DNA from: Shewanella sp. NFH-SH190041
Lineage (GTDB): Bacteria; Pseudomonadota; Gammaproteobacteria; Enterobacterales; Shewanellaceae
NCBI RefSeq assembly: GCF_024363255.1
Contig: NZ_AP026070.1
Location: 992,001-1,056,000, forward strand
Length of the DNA stretch: 64,000 nt
Reading direction: 5' to 3'
Below the pieces are notes generated by a model, which saw only the letters and a program-made list of their open reading frames with translations, searched no databases and was not told the origin of the DNA. Of the stretch, positions 47,531 to 56,774 are shown piece by piece. Position 1 is the first letter of the stretch. Each line of letters starts with the position of its first letter. Position numbers and translations under genes: made by a program.

Positions 47531-49756
47531 TTAATGCCGATGCATAATCTTATTCAGTATCTTAAATACTTTGGGTTTATTGCTTGTCGTGGGGGGTGGA
47601 ATTGTGATTTTGGCCAGTAACTGTAATTCAGTCACAGCATCCTCACAGCCTTGGGCAGCGGCTTGTTGATACCAGTGCCGGGCTAATATTTCATCAGTTT
47701 CAATACCTTGTCCGTAATGATATAGCTGACCAAGCATAAACTGCGCGGAACGATGTTGTTGGGCGGCAGATTGCTCATACCAGTGCAGAGCCTGCCGGTC
47801 ATCCCGTAAGACATATTCTCCCTTGTGGTACATATTGGCTAGGTAATACTGTCCCAGTCGGTGCCCGGCCTTAGCGGCTTGTAGATAATATTTAAATGCT
47901 TTTTGCAGATCCTGTGGCGTGCCTTGGGCCTGCTCAAATTGTCTGCCGGCATGGACCATAGCATCAATGTTGCCTTGCGCTGCGGCTTGGGTATACCAGT
48001 TTAGTGCCTGAGCGTCATCTTGTTCGACATCTTTGCCCTGGTGATAACGACAGGCCATTTCATACTGCGCGTCAGCGTGACCATTTTCTGCTGCTAATAT
48101 GAGCCAATTGACTGCATCTTGGGGGGTATCGCTGTGTTGTGCGCAGTTGTATTGATATAACGCCAGTTTCTGCCGGATTTCCGGCGTTTTGCGGGGTTCT
48201 TTGATATACCAGCAGTAGCCTGTGCGCTCATCATGATGTTGATAGTAAAAATCACCGATAGCGGCAAAGGGTTGATGACAGTCGGGGAGTATTTTTTGTT
48301 GTTTTAATGCCGCCAACCATTCTGATGGTAATGCCGGGTAGCGGTATACCAATTGTAGCCATTGCCCCTTGGTCAAGGTAGCAATTAAATCTGCTGTGGG
48401 GGCAAGAGATAGTTGTCCTTCTAACAGGGCAATAATTTGCGGGGATGCATTAAGATAATCCAGCAATTGTTGTAACTGTAAATGTGCCAGTTGAAACCAA
48501 ATCCGGGTGCCCTTGGTACTGTAATTGCCGATAGTTGCTGCAATGACCTGTTCAATATGATCTATGGTGTCTTGAGTGGCGGAGATAATCTGGCGAATAT
48601 GAGCAACCGTACCCTGTTGTGAAATAAGGTGGATGCTCAGCATTTGCTCAGTCATACCTTGAGGCGATAGTCGTTGCTCATCGATCTGGATATGGGGTAA
48701 CAAGCCTTGGCCAAGTAAATCTTGATATAGCAGGTTAAGCTCCGCTTCATCATGGTCTTTTTCAGCTGGGATAAGGCGACGCTCATGGCGCCAATAGGCT
48801 AGTGGCTTGGGGTCCCAGCGTTGTACCAGATGGGCCAGTGCTAATGCTAGCTGGGGGTCTTCACTGAGATTCCATTGCATGAGTAAAGTCGCAACGGTAT
48901 TGAATTCATTTAAAGATAACAGCCTATCGATACAGGCATAAAAGGAAATATGCCACTGCTGTTGCAGACAGGCATAAGTCAATTGCTGCCACGTTTCGAT
49001 GCTGACCCCATCATCATTGGCTAGTAGCTCGGTCACCATAGGTAAAAACAAGTTTGCGGGCCAGTGATTAGCCGCAGAATAAAGCCTAAGCAGATTGGCT
49101 TGCAGTGTGCGACTAAGGTTAACGGGCATAACGTGATGTTGCCGCAGTAATTGTCTCAGACTCGCGATGTCTTGATCATGTAAGGCTCGTGATAAAGGGG
49201 TGAGCACTGACAGCAGGGCATATTGCTCAATATGACTCATCTGGGGCAGTGAAGCGATATCGACTAGAGCGACTTGTCGTCTTAGCTGTTGCAGGCTTGG
49301 GTTTTTATTATCGTTTTGCCCGTGTGTTTGGCTGCGCCAATCACAGGTTTGCGTCAAAATGTCATATATGTCACCAATCAACCAATGGTTGTATGGTGCT
49401 AGGCTGTTAATCAATTGCTGAGTAATGACCTGCTGGCGAAGGGGGGAAACTAATTGATATTGTTCACGCCAACGCTGCCATACTGCGGGGTTACAGCGTC
49501 TGGCTGGATCTTGCAAAATGATATTGGCTTTAAAAACGAGCGGATCCTGTCGTAAGGTCAGGGGAGCCTCTATCGAAGTTTGGCTATCTGCTTGTTGTAG
49601 TGCCTGTTTCAATGCAGTTTCGTATGCATATCCCAGCCGCTGCAGTATGGCAGAATTATTCTCTGATGGCGTATGTTTTAATCGTTCACAGTAAGCTGAT
49701 TTGATTGCCCGAATATCTGTGGTCGGTTCCAGTTGCAGTGTTTGCCAGATACTCAT
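47531..49756 (-). CDS. J-like/Sel1-repeat protein (copy 2, degenerate J motif)
   Basis: Paralogue of the J-domain/Sel1 protein downstream of hscC, 741 residues, same layout: N-terminal J-like helices (SIWQTLQLEPTTDIRAIKSAY), helical middle, then about five Sel1 repeats (about 540-715, e.g. NGHADAQYEMACRYHQGKDV). The HPD position aligns to PSE, so the residues needed to stimulate Hsp70 ATPase are missing. It may bind HscC clients without activating it, or regulate the other copy. Its ATG overlaps the upstream DUF1266 stop. Confidence 0.8.
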   Translation of the reverse strand: MSIWQTLQLEPTTDIRAIKSAYCERLKHTPSENNSAILQRLGYAYETALKQALQQADSQTSIEAPLTLRQDPLVFKANIILQDPARRCNPAVWQRWREQYQLVSPLRQQVITQQLINSLAPYNHWLIGDIYDILTQTCDWRSQTHGQNDNKNPSLQQLRRQVALVDIASLPQMSHIEQYALLSVLTPLSRALHDQDIASLRQLLRQHHVMPVNLSRTLQANLLRLYSAANHWPANLFLPMVTELLANDDGVSIETWQQLTYACLQQQWHISFYACIDRLLSLNEFNTVATLLMQWNLSEDPQLALALAHLVQRWDPKPLAYWRHERRLIPAEKDHDEAELNLLYQDLLGQGLLPHIQIDEQRLSPQGMTEQMLSIHLISQQGTVAHIRQIISATQDTIDHIEQVIAATIGNYSTKGTRIWFQLAHLQLQQLLDYLNASPQIIALLEGQLSLAPTADLIATLTKGQWLQLVYRYPALPSEWLAALKQQKILPDCHQPFAAIGDFYYQHHDERTGYCWYIKEPRKTPEIRQKLALYQYNCAQHSDTPQDAVNWLILAAENGHADAQYEMACRYHQGKDVEQDDAQALNWYTQAAAQGNIDAMVHAGRQFEQAQGTPQDLQKAFKYYLQAAKAGHRLGQYYLANMYHKGEYVLRDDRQALHWYEQSAAQQHRSAQFMLGQLYHYGQGIETDEILARHWYQQAAAQGCEDAVTELQLLAKITIPPPTTSNKPKVFKILNKIMHRH

Positions 49757-50520
49757 GCAGCACGTCTCGGCATTAATAGGGTGGATAGGGATTCAGGCAT
49801 GGTCAGATCTGGCAGAGGGGTGTGCCAATCTAATTGCCGGAAGAACTCCTGATATGGTGCTAAATCGCGGTAATAGGTGTCATATTCATAATCAATTCCG
49901 CGGTTGAGTAATTTATACCCCCAATCTGCCAGTTTTCCGTTGCGGGTTTTATTGTTAAATAGCCAGAAATTACGGCCTAAAATGCCGCATTTGAGATATT
50001 GCTGCCAATTGCTGTAATGACGTTGAGCCTGACGGGCCGCAAGGTTGAGCATGTAGCAGGCTTCATCTTGGGAAAAATGTTCACAATAGTAACCGGCGCG
50101 GATCAGAAATCCTGCTCGGGTATAATCCCAGCCTTTTAAACCGCCAATACCGCAGTGGTGGTAAAGAATGTCGACAAACTGCGCCCGAGTCAGCTCAATA
50201 TCATCGGTAATATTACGGATAAAACTATGCCATTGAGAAGGAGAGGCAAAATGTTTTAAATCTAACTCTGTCATCAATTCTTCACCATGGATCTCTCCTT
50301 TGATCAAGCGCATGATCATCACCAGAAAATCTGCTCTATCTTCAATTCCCCAGCCATTTTGTAGTCCCTGCTGCCATTCTTCGATATCTGGATTATCTTT
50401 GCGTAAACCAAGCGAAAAAAAATCATAGATATTGGCATTAGTAATAGTATGAGGGGCACTTAATGCCATCCACCATTGGCAATGCGATAAACTTTGATCA
50501 TAAAGATATTGATTCTGCAT
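49753..50520 (-). CDS. DUF1266 protein, YbeU-like (copy 2)
   Basis: A 255-residue paralogue of the DUF1266 gene beside hscC, with the same HCQWWMAL and CGIGGLKGWDYTRAGFLIRAGYYC regions. It forms a two-gene unit with the second J-like/Sel1 gene, so the [DUF1266 + J/Sel1] pair has been duplicated as a block while hscC stayed single. Confidence 0.82.
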   Translation of the reverse strand: MQNQYLYDQSLSHCQWWMALSAPHTITNANIYDFFSLGLRKDNPDIEEWQQGLQNGWGIEDRADFLVMIMRLIKGEIHGEELMTELDLKHFASPSQWHSFIRNITDDIELTRAQFVDILYHHCGIGGLKGWDYTRAGFLIRAGYYCEHFSQDEACYMLNLAARQAQRHYSNWQQYLKCGILGRNFWLFNNKTRNGKLADWGYKLLNRGIDYEYDTYYRDLAPYQEFFRQLDWHTPLPDLTMPESLSTLLMPRRAA

Positions 50521-51577
50521 AAATAATAGCTGATATATAAAAAATAATGGTAAGCAGCATCTAGCTTAAGTTAGTGAATCCATCGAGATGTTTGCTTCCT
50601 TGCAGGAGATTAAGTCACAACCGCTCTGAGTGGATAAAACATGAACATTAATCGATAACACGATACTCACGTAATAGGGTAATACTCATAAACCATATGT
50701 TGAGTGGAGAACGTTTCCGTCTTTCTGCCTTGGCTTAAATAAATTTGCTTACGCGTTTTTAAGCTTGGAATATTCAACAATACGGTGTGCCGCGATAGTT
50801 GTTTTCATGTTTGAGTAAACTGTTATCCAACAGATAAATTGATTCCTAAGCTTATTATTGACGACCAATATTCAGTCATTCTGAAACAGAGATGAAATGA
50901 CTATGGAGTTAATCACACTGTGTCAATAGATAGCCTAAATTATGAGCTTGCGTTTGATGTTTTACGTTAATTATCTGTTTTTTAAATATTTCAAAGCTAT
51001 TAATTTAGTTGCTTTGTTTAAATGCCTATTGTCTGCCGCTTGTGGGCTAAGCGGTGAACCCAGGTTAGTAAAGGGGACAGTACAGCGTTATCCCGTTGAG
51101 GTATGCAATTAACATTTATCCTTGATAGGTCTTTCCTATATCGATAGTACGAATCTGATAGTGCGGATAACAACGGATATTCTGAGTCGCTAATGAATCA
51201 GTGAGCATAGGTTATATCTACTATTTTATGACCTCGATAATAATACTTGTATGAGGAAAGTATTTTAATTGAACGATGGTGGCGATTTTTCAAGCTGATA
51301 TTGGCAATCGGTGATTTTAATGTTTTTTTCAAACATAACGTTATCCCCTCTATTTAATAACATAGGCTATTAAATTCGTTGGAGTAGGCAACAAGTTTCA
51401 GCAATAAAAGCAATATACATTTATGTTACTGCGCAGTAGTATTGGCGATAATTTGATTTAGAGGCTGAAAGCGCTACTTTCGGTTGAGTTATGTAATTTG
51501 TTCTGTGTGTCTTGAGATTGTGAGTGACCTGTTTATTTAGGCGGGCTGCGCACACCCTAAAAATATCACTGGAACAA
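50521..51577. other. Long intergenic region between the chaperone cluster and the RNA-repair pair
   Basis: About 1.05 kb, AT-rich, between divergent transcription units. Both promoters should lie here. A palindrome ACTGCGCAGT occurs about 150 bases upstream of the ligase start. No gene, tRNA or clear sigma-54 site was seen. Confidence 0.55.
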
Positions 51578-52228
51578 ATGATGTCTATCACAAAATTTAA
51601 ATATCCTCGCACAGTGCATTTACCTTGGTCAGCGGGTGTTGATGCTGACGATATCCGCTGTATCGATACTCGACAATTTATTGGCCGAGAAGTTGTTATT
51701 ACTGAAAAAATGGATGGTGAAAATAGCAGCCTGTATCGCCATGGTTGCCATGCCCGTTCACTTGATAGCGTTAACCATCCGTCCCGGGATTGGCTGAAAC
51801 AGTTTCATGCCGCTATCGCCGCTGATATTCCTCCACAATGGCGTATTTGTGGTGAAAACCTGTATGCCAGACACGCGTTGGCGTATACCCGTTTACAAAG
51901 TTATTTTTACGGTTTTTCTATTTGGGATGAGCAAAATATTTGCTTAAGTTGGGATGACACTCAGCTGTGGTTTTCGCTATTGGGCATTGTCTCACCTCGG
52001 GTGTTATATCGAGGCCCGTGGGATGAAAAATTTATCCGCACTTTGACAATAGATACCCGCCAGATGGAAGGTTATGTTGTACGCTTGGCCGATGCCTTTC
52101 ACTATGATGCGTTTGCTGTATCTGTCGCAAAATGGGTGCGGGCCGGCCATGTACAAACAGGTAAGCACTGGATGTATGCTGAAGTGGTCGCCAATGGCTT
52201 AGCGCCGGTTACGCAGGAGGCGCAATGA
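51578..52228 (+). CDS. RNA ligase (Rnl2-like nucleotidyltransferase)
   Basis: ATP-dependent RNA ligase, 216 residues, likely sealing 3'-OH/5'-phosphate breaks. Motif I with the adenylated Lys reads EKMDGENSS (Lys near 44), motif III is FYGFSIWD, motif IV EGYVVRLAD and motif V VAKWVR. It consists of little more than the catalytic domain. Two adjacent ATGs are possible; the first is used. Its end overlaps the next gene by 4 bases. The partner supplies 5'-kinase and probably 3'-end healing, so together they form an RNA-repair cassette. Confidence 0.85.
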   Translation: MMSITKFKYPRTVHLPWSAGVDADDIRCIDTRQFIGREVVITEKMDGENSSLYRHGCHARSLDSVNHPSRDWLKQFHAAIAADIPPQWRICGENLYARHALAYTRLQSYFYGFSIWDEQNICLSWDDTQLWFSLLGIVSPRVLYRGPWDEKFIRTLTIDTRQMEGYVVRLADAFHYDAFAVSVAKWVRAGHVQTGKHWMYAEVVANGLAPVTQEAQ

Positions 52229-53496
52229 AGACTTGGTTAATGGGTCTTGCTTGTGATGCGACCCCTTCCATGGCGCAGTGTTGCGCCCAGTTAGCGCCCA
52301 TCATTCCTCAATTATCGGATTTGGCCGGTATTGCTCAGGATAGCCGATGGCACGGGGAAGGTGACGTGATGCGTCATAGTGCGATGGTAATGGATGCCTT
52401 GTATGGGTTATTGGCCGGTCCGGCTGCGCATATACGAGGAGCACGGCGTCAGGCATTGATTCTGGCGGCGGCGCTGCACGATATTGGTAAACTCACCTGT
52501 AGTAAGAGGGTGTTGCGAGACGGCATAGCTTATATTGTCAGTCCCGGTCATGAAGCGGCTGGGCGCAATTTACTGGCTTTTTTACTGCCTGAGTTACCCT
52601 TGTCCTTTGACGTTATTTGGTCAGTCCTCGGATTGGTGGGAGAGCATCATCAGCCCAAATTATTGGTGATAAAAAATAAAAATCGCGGCGAATATTTAGC
52701 GCTGTCACGCCGGGTCGATACTGAGTTGCTTTATTGGTTAGAGCAGGCTGATATGCGCGGGCGAATTTGTGCGGATTTACCCGCACAGTTAAGCCTGTTA
52801 GATGAATTTGAACTGTTCGCCCGGGAATACGGGGTATGGGGGCATGCCTTTACCCCTACAGTACTTCAGCAGCCATTACAGCGGGAGAACGACGCTGCGC
52901 AGCAATATGTGTGGGCGAGAGGCATTCGCTGGTTACAGCAAGACAGTATCAGCCTTGCCGAAGAGGCTTTGGCGCGCGGATACCAGCATAAAACTCATCA
53001 TGCCAGATTGGTCATCCTTTGTGGTCCCAGTGGCGTGGGTAAATCCAGTTTTGTCGCGCAGCACTACCGGGATTGGCAGGTAATATCCCTTGATGCCATC
53101 CGCGAAGAGTTATTTACCGATCGTCAGTTACAGCAACACAATCGGCAAGTACTGAATGTGGCTCGGACGCGTTTAAAGCAAGGTTTGCGCTGTGGGGCTG
53201 ATATGGTGTGGGATGCAACATCTCTGCGGCAAGATTTTCGTCAGCAGCTGATAAGCCTGGCGGAGGATTATCATGCTTTAGTGACTCTTGTGGTATTTAT
53301 TGCGCCTCGAAGCCGGGTATTGCAGCGTAATCGGCAGCGCCGAGTTGCGGTTCCTCAAGCTGTGATGCTGCAACAGTTCGCCCGTTATGAATTCCCACAG
53401 GTAGATGAAACGCACTGTTATCAGGTATGGGATGAGCAAGGCCAATTGTGCTGGCAAAGCGGTTATTTTGTCCCTGCAGAGATGGCTGAAATCTAA
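52225..53496 (+). CDS. HD-domain / polynucleotide kinase fusion
   Basis: End-healing partner of the RNA ligase. An N-terminal HD phosphohydrolase domain (about residues 30-200, with MRH near 50 and AAALHDIGKL at 81-90) probably removes 3' cyclic or 3' phosphate. The C-terminal P-loop kinase (Walker A CGPSGVGKSSF at 266-276, then an LDAIREEL region and RNRQRR lid arginines) resembles T4-type polynucleotide kinase and would phosphorylate 5'-OH ends. Overlap with the ligase gene implies coupled translation. The natural RNA substrate (possibly nuclease-cut tRNA) is inferred. Confidence 0.82.
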   Translation: MKTWLMGLACDATPSMAQCCAQLAPIIPQLSDLAGIAQDSRWHGEGDVMRHSAMVMDALYGLLAGPAAHIRGARRQALILAAALHDIGKLTCSKRVLRDGIAYIVSPGHEAAGRNLLAFLLPELPLSFDVIWSVLGLVGEHHQPKLLVIKNKNRGEYLALSRRVDTELLYWLEQADMRGRICADLPAQLSLLDEFELFAREYGVWGHAFTPTVLQQPLQRENDAAQQYVWARGIRWLQQDSISLAEEALARGYQHKTHHARLVILCGPSGVGKSSFVAQHYRDWQVISLDAIREELFTDRQLQQHNRQVLNVARTRLKQGLRCGADMVWDATSLRQDFRQQLISLAEDYHALVTLVVFIAPRSRVLQRNRQRRVAVPQAVMLQQFARYEFPQVDETHCYQVWDEQGQLCWQSGYFVPAEMAEI

Positions 53497-53604
53497 TGCG
53501 ATGATGAATTAAATGACAGTGAGCCCTTTTTGTTAGCCAAGTGGCATTCTCTGTTTTCATATCCCTATATGGTGGCAAGAATTATTGTCAGATGGGGACA
53601 AGAT

Positions 53605-53946
53605 ATGCTGAAGATAATTCTGCATGTGAATGAAAGCAGCCAATGGCATAGAGCTATCAATAATATCAATAACTTATTAAAGGTGGCGGCAACGATAGAA
53701 ATAGAGCTGCTGGTGCATGATGAGGCTATTGAACATTTATTAAAGGCAACCTTGGCACAGAATACAGATGCTGACGTGTTACAAAGGCTGATCCTGCAGG
53801 GCGGTTGTGTGGCAGTTTGCCATAACACCATGATGAAAAAGGGACTGGTTGCTGGAGATCTATATGATGCTGCAGTAGTAGTGCCAGCCGGTGTGTATGA
53901 GCTGGCACTGAAACAACAACAGGGATTTGCCTATATCAAGCCTTAA
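53605..53946 (+). CDS. DsrE-family protein
   Basis: A 113-residue DsrE/DsrF-like protein (MLKIILHVNESSQWHRAINNIN opening; CHNTMMKKG near the middle; AVVVPAGVYELALKQQQGFAYIKP ending). The Cys position matches the site of sulfur carriers in the family, though many members are non-sulfur proteins of unknown role. The ATG after GGGGACAAGAT is used; a longer frame exists upstream without support. Confidence 0.78.
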   Translation: MLKIILHVNESSQWHRAINNINNLLKVAATIEIELLVHDEAIEHLLKATLAQNTDADVLQRLILQGGCVAVCHNTMMKKGLVAGDLYDAAVVVPAGVYELALKQQQGFAYIKP

Positions 53947-53966
53947 ATGAATGGGGCTGTATTAAC

Positions 53967-54476
53967 TTAGGCACCATGCCAGTTTCGCAGCTGATTCGCT
54001 GCTTGAGAAAGTACCACCACCTCTGAGCGAGTCATGCTGTCTTGCAGTGCTAGCTTATCTCTGGCCAGTAAAATAGCCAGATTACCCAACCCCAGCAGGG
54101 ACCAGACAATTCTGGCATAGGCGGTGATCAGGCTAAGGTTACGGCCATCGGGATGTTGTACCTTCAGACGCCAAGCACGCATGCCCAGTGTTTGCCCGCC
54201 ACGACTCCAGAACAAGGCATAAAAGCTGGCCACACAGATTACGAGGTAAAGCTGGTATAAGCCGTGGTAGAGCGGGTTGCGATTGAGCAGATCGGATAGA
54301 TGTCCGTAGCCTTGCATATCAATCAAACCACTGCCTGCCAGTAGGGCAAATAGGCCAAAGCCTAAGGTGCCACAAAAGACATACACGGCAATCGCCAGCA
54401 ATAAGTCATACACCATAGCCCCGAGACGGCGGAAAAATCCTGCCCGGGGGAAGTTAGCGTGCTCTGGATTATACAT
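53967..54476 (-). CDS. RDD-family membrane protein
   Basis: A 169-residue inner-membrane protein with the RDD opening (AGFFRRLGAMVYDLLLAIAVYVF) and the family's loop motif GQTLGMRAWRLKVQHPDG. Three to four membrane segments (about 18-42, 72-95, 125-145). AGGGAC lies 7 bases upstream of this ATG; an earlier ATG would overlap the upstream DUF2960 gene. Function unknown; some RDD proteins are Na+/H+ exchangers. Confidence 0.85.
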   Translation of the reverse strand: MYNPEHANFPRAGFFRRLGAMVYDLLLAIAVYVFCGTLGFGLFALLAGSGLIDMQGYGHLSDLLNRNPLYHGLYQLYLVICVASFYALFWSRGGQTLGMRAWRLKVQHPDGRNLSLITAYARIVWSLLGLGNLAILLARDKLALQDSMTRSEVVVLSQAANQLRNWHGA

Positions 54477-54510
54477 AGTGTCGTCCCTGTAATATGCGGC
54501 CAAGGCCCGT

Positions 54511-54762
54511 TTAGGCGTCCTGCTCATCCCTGACAAAATGGATATTGGTCAGGCCCATTCTGGCAAATTCGTTGGTACGAAAATCTCTTACGGCTTTACT
54601 GCCCTTAGAGGTCATAGCAACTTGTTGCTCCATCGCGAGAAAACGATCCAGATTTATGCCTTCTGCTGCCGCGGCTGCTTCATACATATCATGGTATTTG
54701 TCGTAGGCGAAGTTAATGACTTTTTCTTCGCCTTTGAAGGTATAGGCCACCTGACGTGCCAT
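54511..54762 (-). CDS. DUF2960 protein
   Basis: An 83-residue protein, MARQVAYTFKGEEKVINFAYDK at the start, of the DUF2960 family common in Shewanella and Vibrio. Soluble, no signal. It begins 10 bases downstream of the remains of a GNAT gene and is followed closely by the RDD gene. Function unknown. Confidence 0.8.
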   Translation of the reverse strand: MARQVAYTFKGEEKVINFAYDKYHDMYEAAAAAEGINLDRFLAMEQQVAMTSKGSKAVRDFRTNEFARMGLTNIHFVRDEQDA

Positions 54763-54947
54763 TGGTGCTCCTTAACGGAATGAGGAAATTGACGGGCAGT
54801 ATACCTGAAATTGCATTTGGGATCGGCTCGGGTTTGTTTCTGTTAGGGGGAATATCATGTAGCTGGAGTTATCACAGTAGCTACTCAAGCATTTGGTTGT
54901 GTTGCTATGGTAGTCCTCCCTTTTTTAACCGCAGTTTAAAGTAGAGG

Positions 54948-55763
54948 CTAAGCAGCCATCAGTGGTGGCCTGCCATTGTTTGCTTTGTGTGGTCGTTCAT
55001 GATTGTAAAACCAAAGCCACTTTGTTGCGTAGTCTTGTACCTCGTCTATTGAGTCGAAAAGATGCTTGCTGACCCAACTGTATCGAATTGTTTTGTTGTG
55101 CCTTTCTATGTAAGCGTTCTGCTGGGGCTTACCTGGCTGAATATATTCAATCCGAATGTTGTGTCGCTTAGCCCAATTGACAAACTCACCGCTAATGAAC
55201 TCAGGCCCATTATCACAACGGATAATTGAAGGCTTTGGCCGCTGCTCCAAGAGTTGATTTAGCGTCCTAATAACTCGTAATGCTGGCAATGACAATCCCG
55301 CTTCAATCGCCAAACCTTCACGATGATAATCATCGATAACGTTGAATAAGCGGTAGCGTCGGCCATCGGCTAATTGATCATGCATGAAATCTACAGACCA
55401 AACTTGATTCGGCCGCACGGGTTCTTTTAGAGGCTCTGGGGCATGGCGTTTTAGCCGTCGTTTGGGGCGAATACGCAGGTTTAACGCCAACTCGCAATAA
55501 ATACGATATACGCGTTTGTGGTTCCAGAGTTTGCCTTTCACATTGCGCAGGTAATCAAAGCACAGACCAAAGCCCCAGTCATTTTCATCTGTCGTCAGCT
55601 GGATAAGCCAATCGGCAATATCCGCATTTTCATCTCGAAGGACTGATTGGTAGCGGTAGCAACTTTCACTGACACTGAAAATGCGACACGCCATTCGAAT
55701 ACTGATGTCTGAAGCCGCCACAGACTGCTGAGCAAGCACTCGCCGCTCACTGGGCTTCACCAC
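54948..55763 (-). CDS. IS3-family transposase OrfB (DDE integrase core)
   Basis: A 271-residue rve-type transposase. An N-terminal HTH-like region ([22 protein letters not shown]) is followed by the integrase core with catalytic residues in [11 protein letters not shown] (Asp), [11 protein letters not shown] (Asp) and [15 protein letters not shown] (Glu). It overlaps orfA by 7 bases and is normally expressed as an OrfAB fusion by -1 frameshifting. Confidence 0.93.
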   Translation of the reverse strand: MVKPSERRVLAQQSVAASDISIRMACRIFSVSESCYRYQSVLRDENADIADWLIQLTTDENDWGFGLCFDYLRNVKGKLWNHKRVYRIYCELALNLRIRPKRRLKRHAPEPLKEPVRPNQVWSVDFMHDQLADGRRYRLFNVIDDYHREGLAIEAGLSLPALRVIRTLNQLLEQRPKPSIIRCDNGPEFISGEFVNWAKRHNIRIEYIQPGKPQQNAYIERHNKTIRYSWVSKHLFDSIDEVQDYATKWLWFYNHERPHKANNGRPPLMAA

Positions 55764-56023
55764 TTTTTTGCCATGGCTTCCTGAATGATTTCGGCTTTGA
55801 GGCGTTCTTCTGCATACATTTTCTTGAGCCGCCGGTTTTCGTCCTCAAGCTCTTTCATGCGTGCCATGAGTGACGCATCCATGCCACCATATTTTGCACG
55901 CCATTTGTAAAAGGTCGCACTGCTCATGCCATGCTCACGACAAAGCTCTGGAACGGGCGTTCCTGCTTCAGCTTGCTTGAGGATGTTAATTATCTGACTG
56001 TCTGTGTATCGCGATGTTTTCAT
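55757..56023 (-). CDS. IS3-family transposase OrfA (HTH)
   Basis: An 88-residue helix-turn-helix protein ([20 protein letters not shown], then [18 protein letters not shown]) with a C-terminal leucine-zipper-like part. It is the DNA-binding half of the IS transposase. Confidence 0.93.
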   Translation of the reverse strand: MKTSRYTDSQIINILKQAEAGTPVPELCREHGMSSATFYKWRAKYGGMDASLMARMKELEDENRRLKKMYAEERLKAEIIQEAMAKKW

Positions 56024-56512
56024 GTCGAATCTCCTACGTTTTACCTTACGAGAAAATTCTACTTTTGGCTGCTGTTATTTTTCGGGGGGACTACCCTATG
56101 GCGAAACCCGTGTTGAGCCCAGTAACTATCAGCCCCCTGTACCGCCACCAAAGAGAGCGTGGGCAGTGCCAATTGATAGGCTTGTATGATTTAATTGCTT
56201 CAGCATGGCTTGACCGGCTCCTAGTCCCTGAGCCTGGGGAGCCAATGCCATATCGTGGAGGTAGAGGGTATCAGGCTGAGAGATTTGTGTTGGGAGTTGT
56301 TGATTTAACGCCGGTGGAGCACCACGCCAAGGGTGTGCCAGACAGTAACCCACAACCCGATGATGGTATTCACTGATAAAACAGGTTGAGGGAGAAAGAT
56401 GCCATTTGCTTTGCATAACACTTAAGGGTTCAGGGTCAAAAGCGTGGTAACAGGCTTCTTGTATGGCCATGATTGCGGGCCAATCACGGTGTTCTACCGC
56501 TCTAATTAACAT

Positions 56513-56774
56513 AATGACTTAGCTAAAGGTGCTTTAGTTACAAAGCTTACCATTATAGCGATGTTACGAAACAAAAGCAGCGTGCTCACTGGTAAGCTAT
56601 TGAGTTTGATGTAATTTGTTTCACTTTGTGAGGGTCGCAGCTATGGATGAGGCGCGAATGTCGCTACAAGCAATGTATATATTTATAGCACTAAAAATAC
56701 TAATAATATAAAGTATTGTTTTAATTTGTTAAAATATCATAAAGATATAGTACACATCTATAAATATACTAAAA
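56513..56774. other. AT-rich junction between GNAT remnant and the accessory island
   Basis: About 260 bases, strongly AT-rich toward the right (TATAAATATATACATT-type sequence). It is probably the left boundary of the transposon-derived segment. No gene seen. Confidence 0.5.

Larger units (their letters stand above)
54909..56095. mobile_element. IS3-family insertion sequence, IS407-type
   Basis: A 1,187-bp element with imperfect terminal inverted repeats beginning GGTAGTCC on both ends and sharing AGCAGxxxAAAGTAGA-like inner bases. It is flanked by a 4-bp target duplication CTAT (54905-54908 and 56096-56099), the size typical of the IS407 subgroup. It carries overlapping orfA and orfB and looks complete. 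Confidence 0.9.
54772..56512 (-). pseudogene. GNAT acetyltransferase, frameshifted and split by an IS element
   Basis: The 5' part (56512 down to the IS edge) encodes a GNAT domain (MLIRAVEHRDWPAIMAIQEACYH, LAPQAQGLGAGQAM). Near 56190 an extra A in TTAAAT shifts the frame so that the readable protein ends early; the other frame continues with the family's C-terminal AVQGADSYWAQHGF. An IS3-family element then interrupts the gene right after that motif. On its far side the remnant resumes in frame (SSYCDNSSYMIFPL, resembling the usual SYG..A.YM ending) and stops at 54772. The gene is dead by two independent lesions. Confidence 0.82.

Noticed and set aside
51360..51577. Sigma-54 promoter for the RNA-repair pair (as for rtcBA)
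   Set aside because: No GG-N10-GC element with flanking consensus could be found upstream of the ligase.
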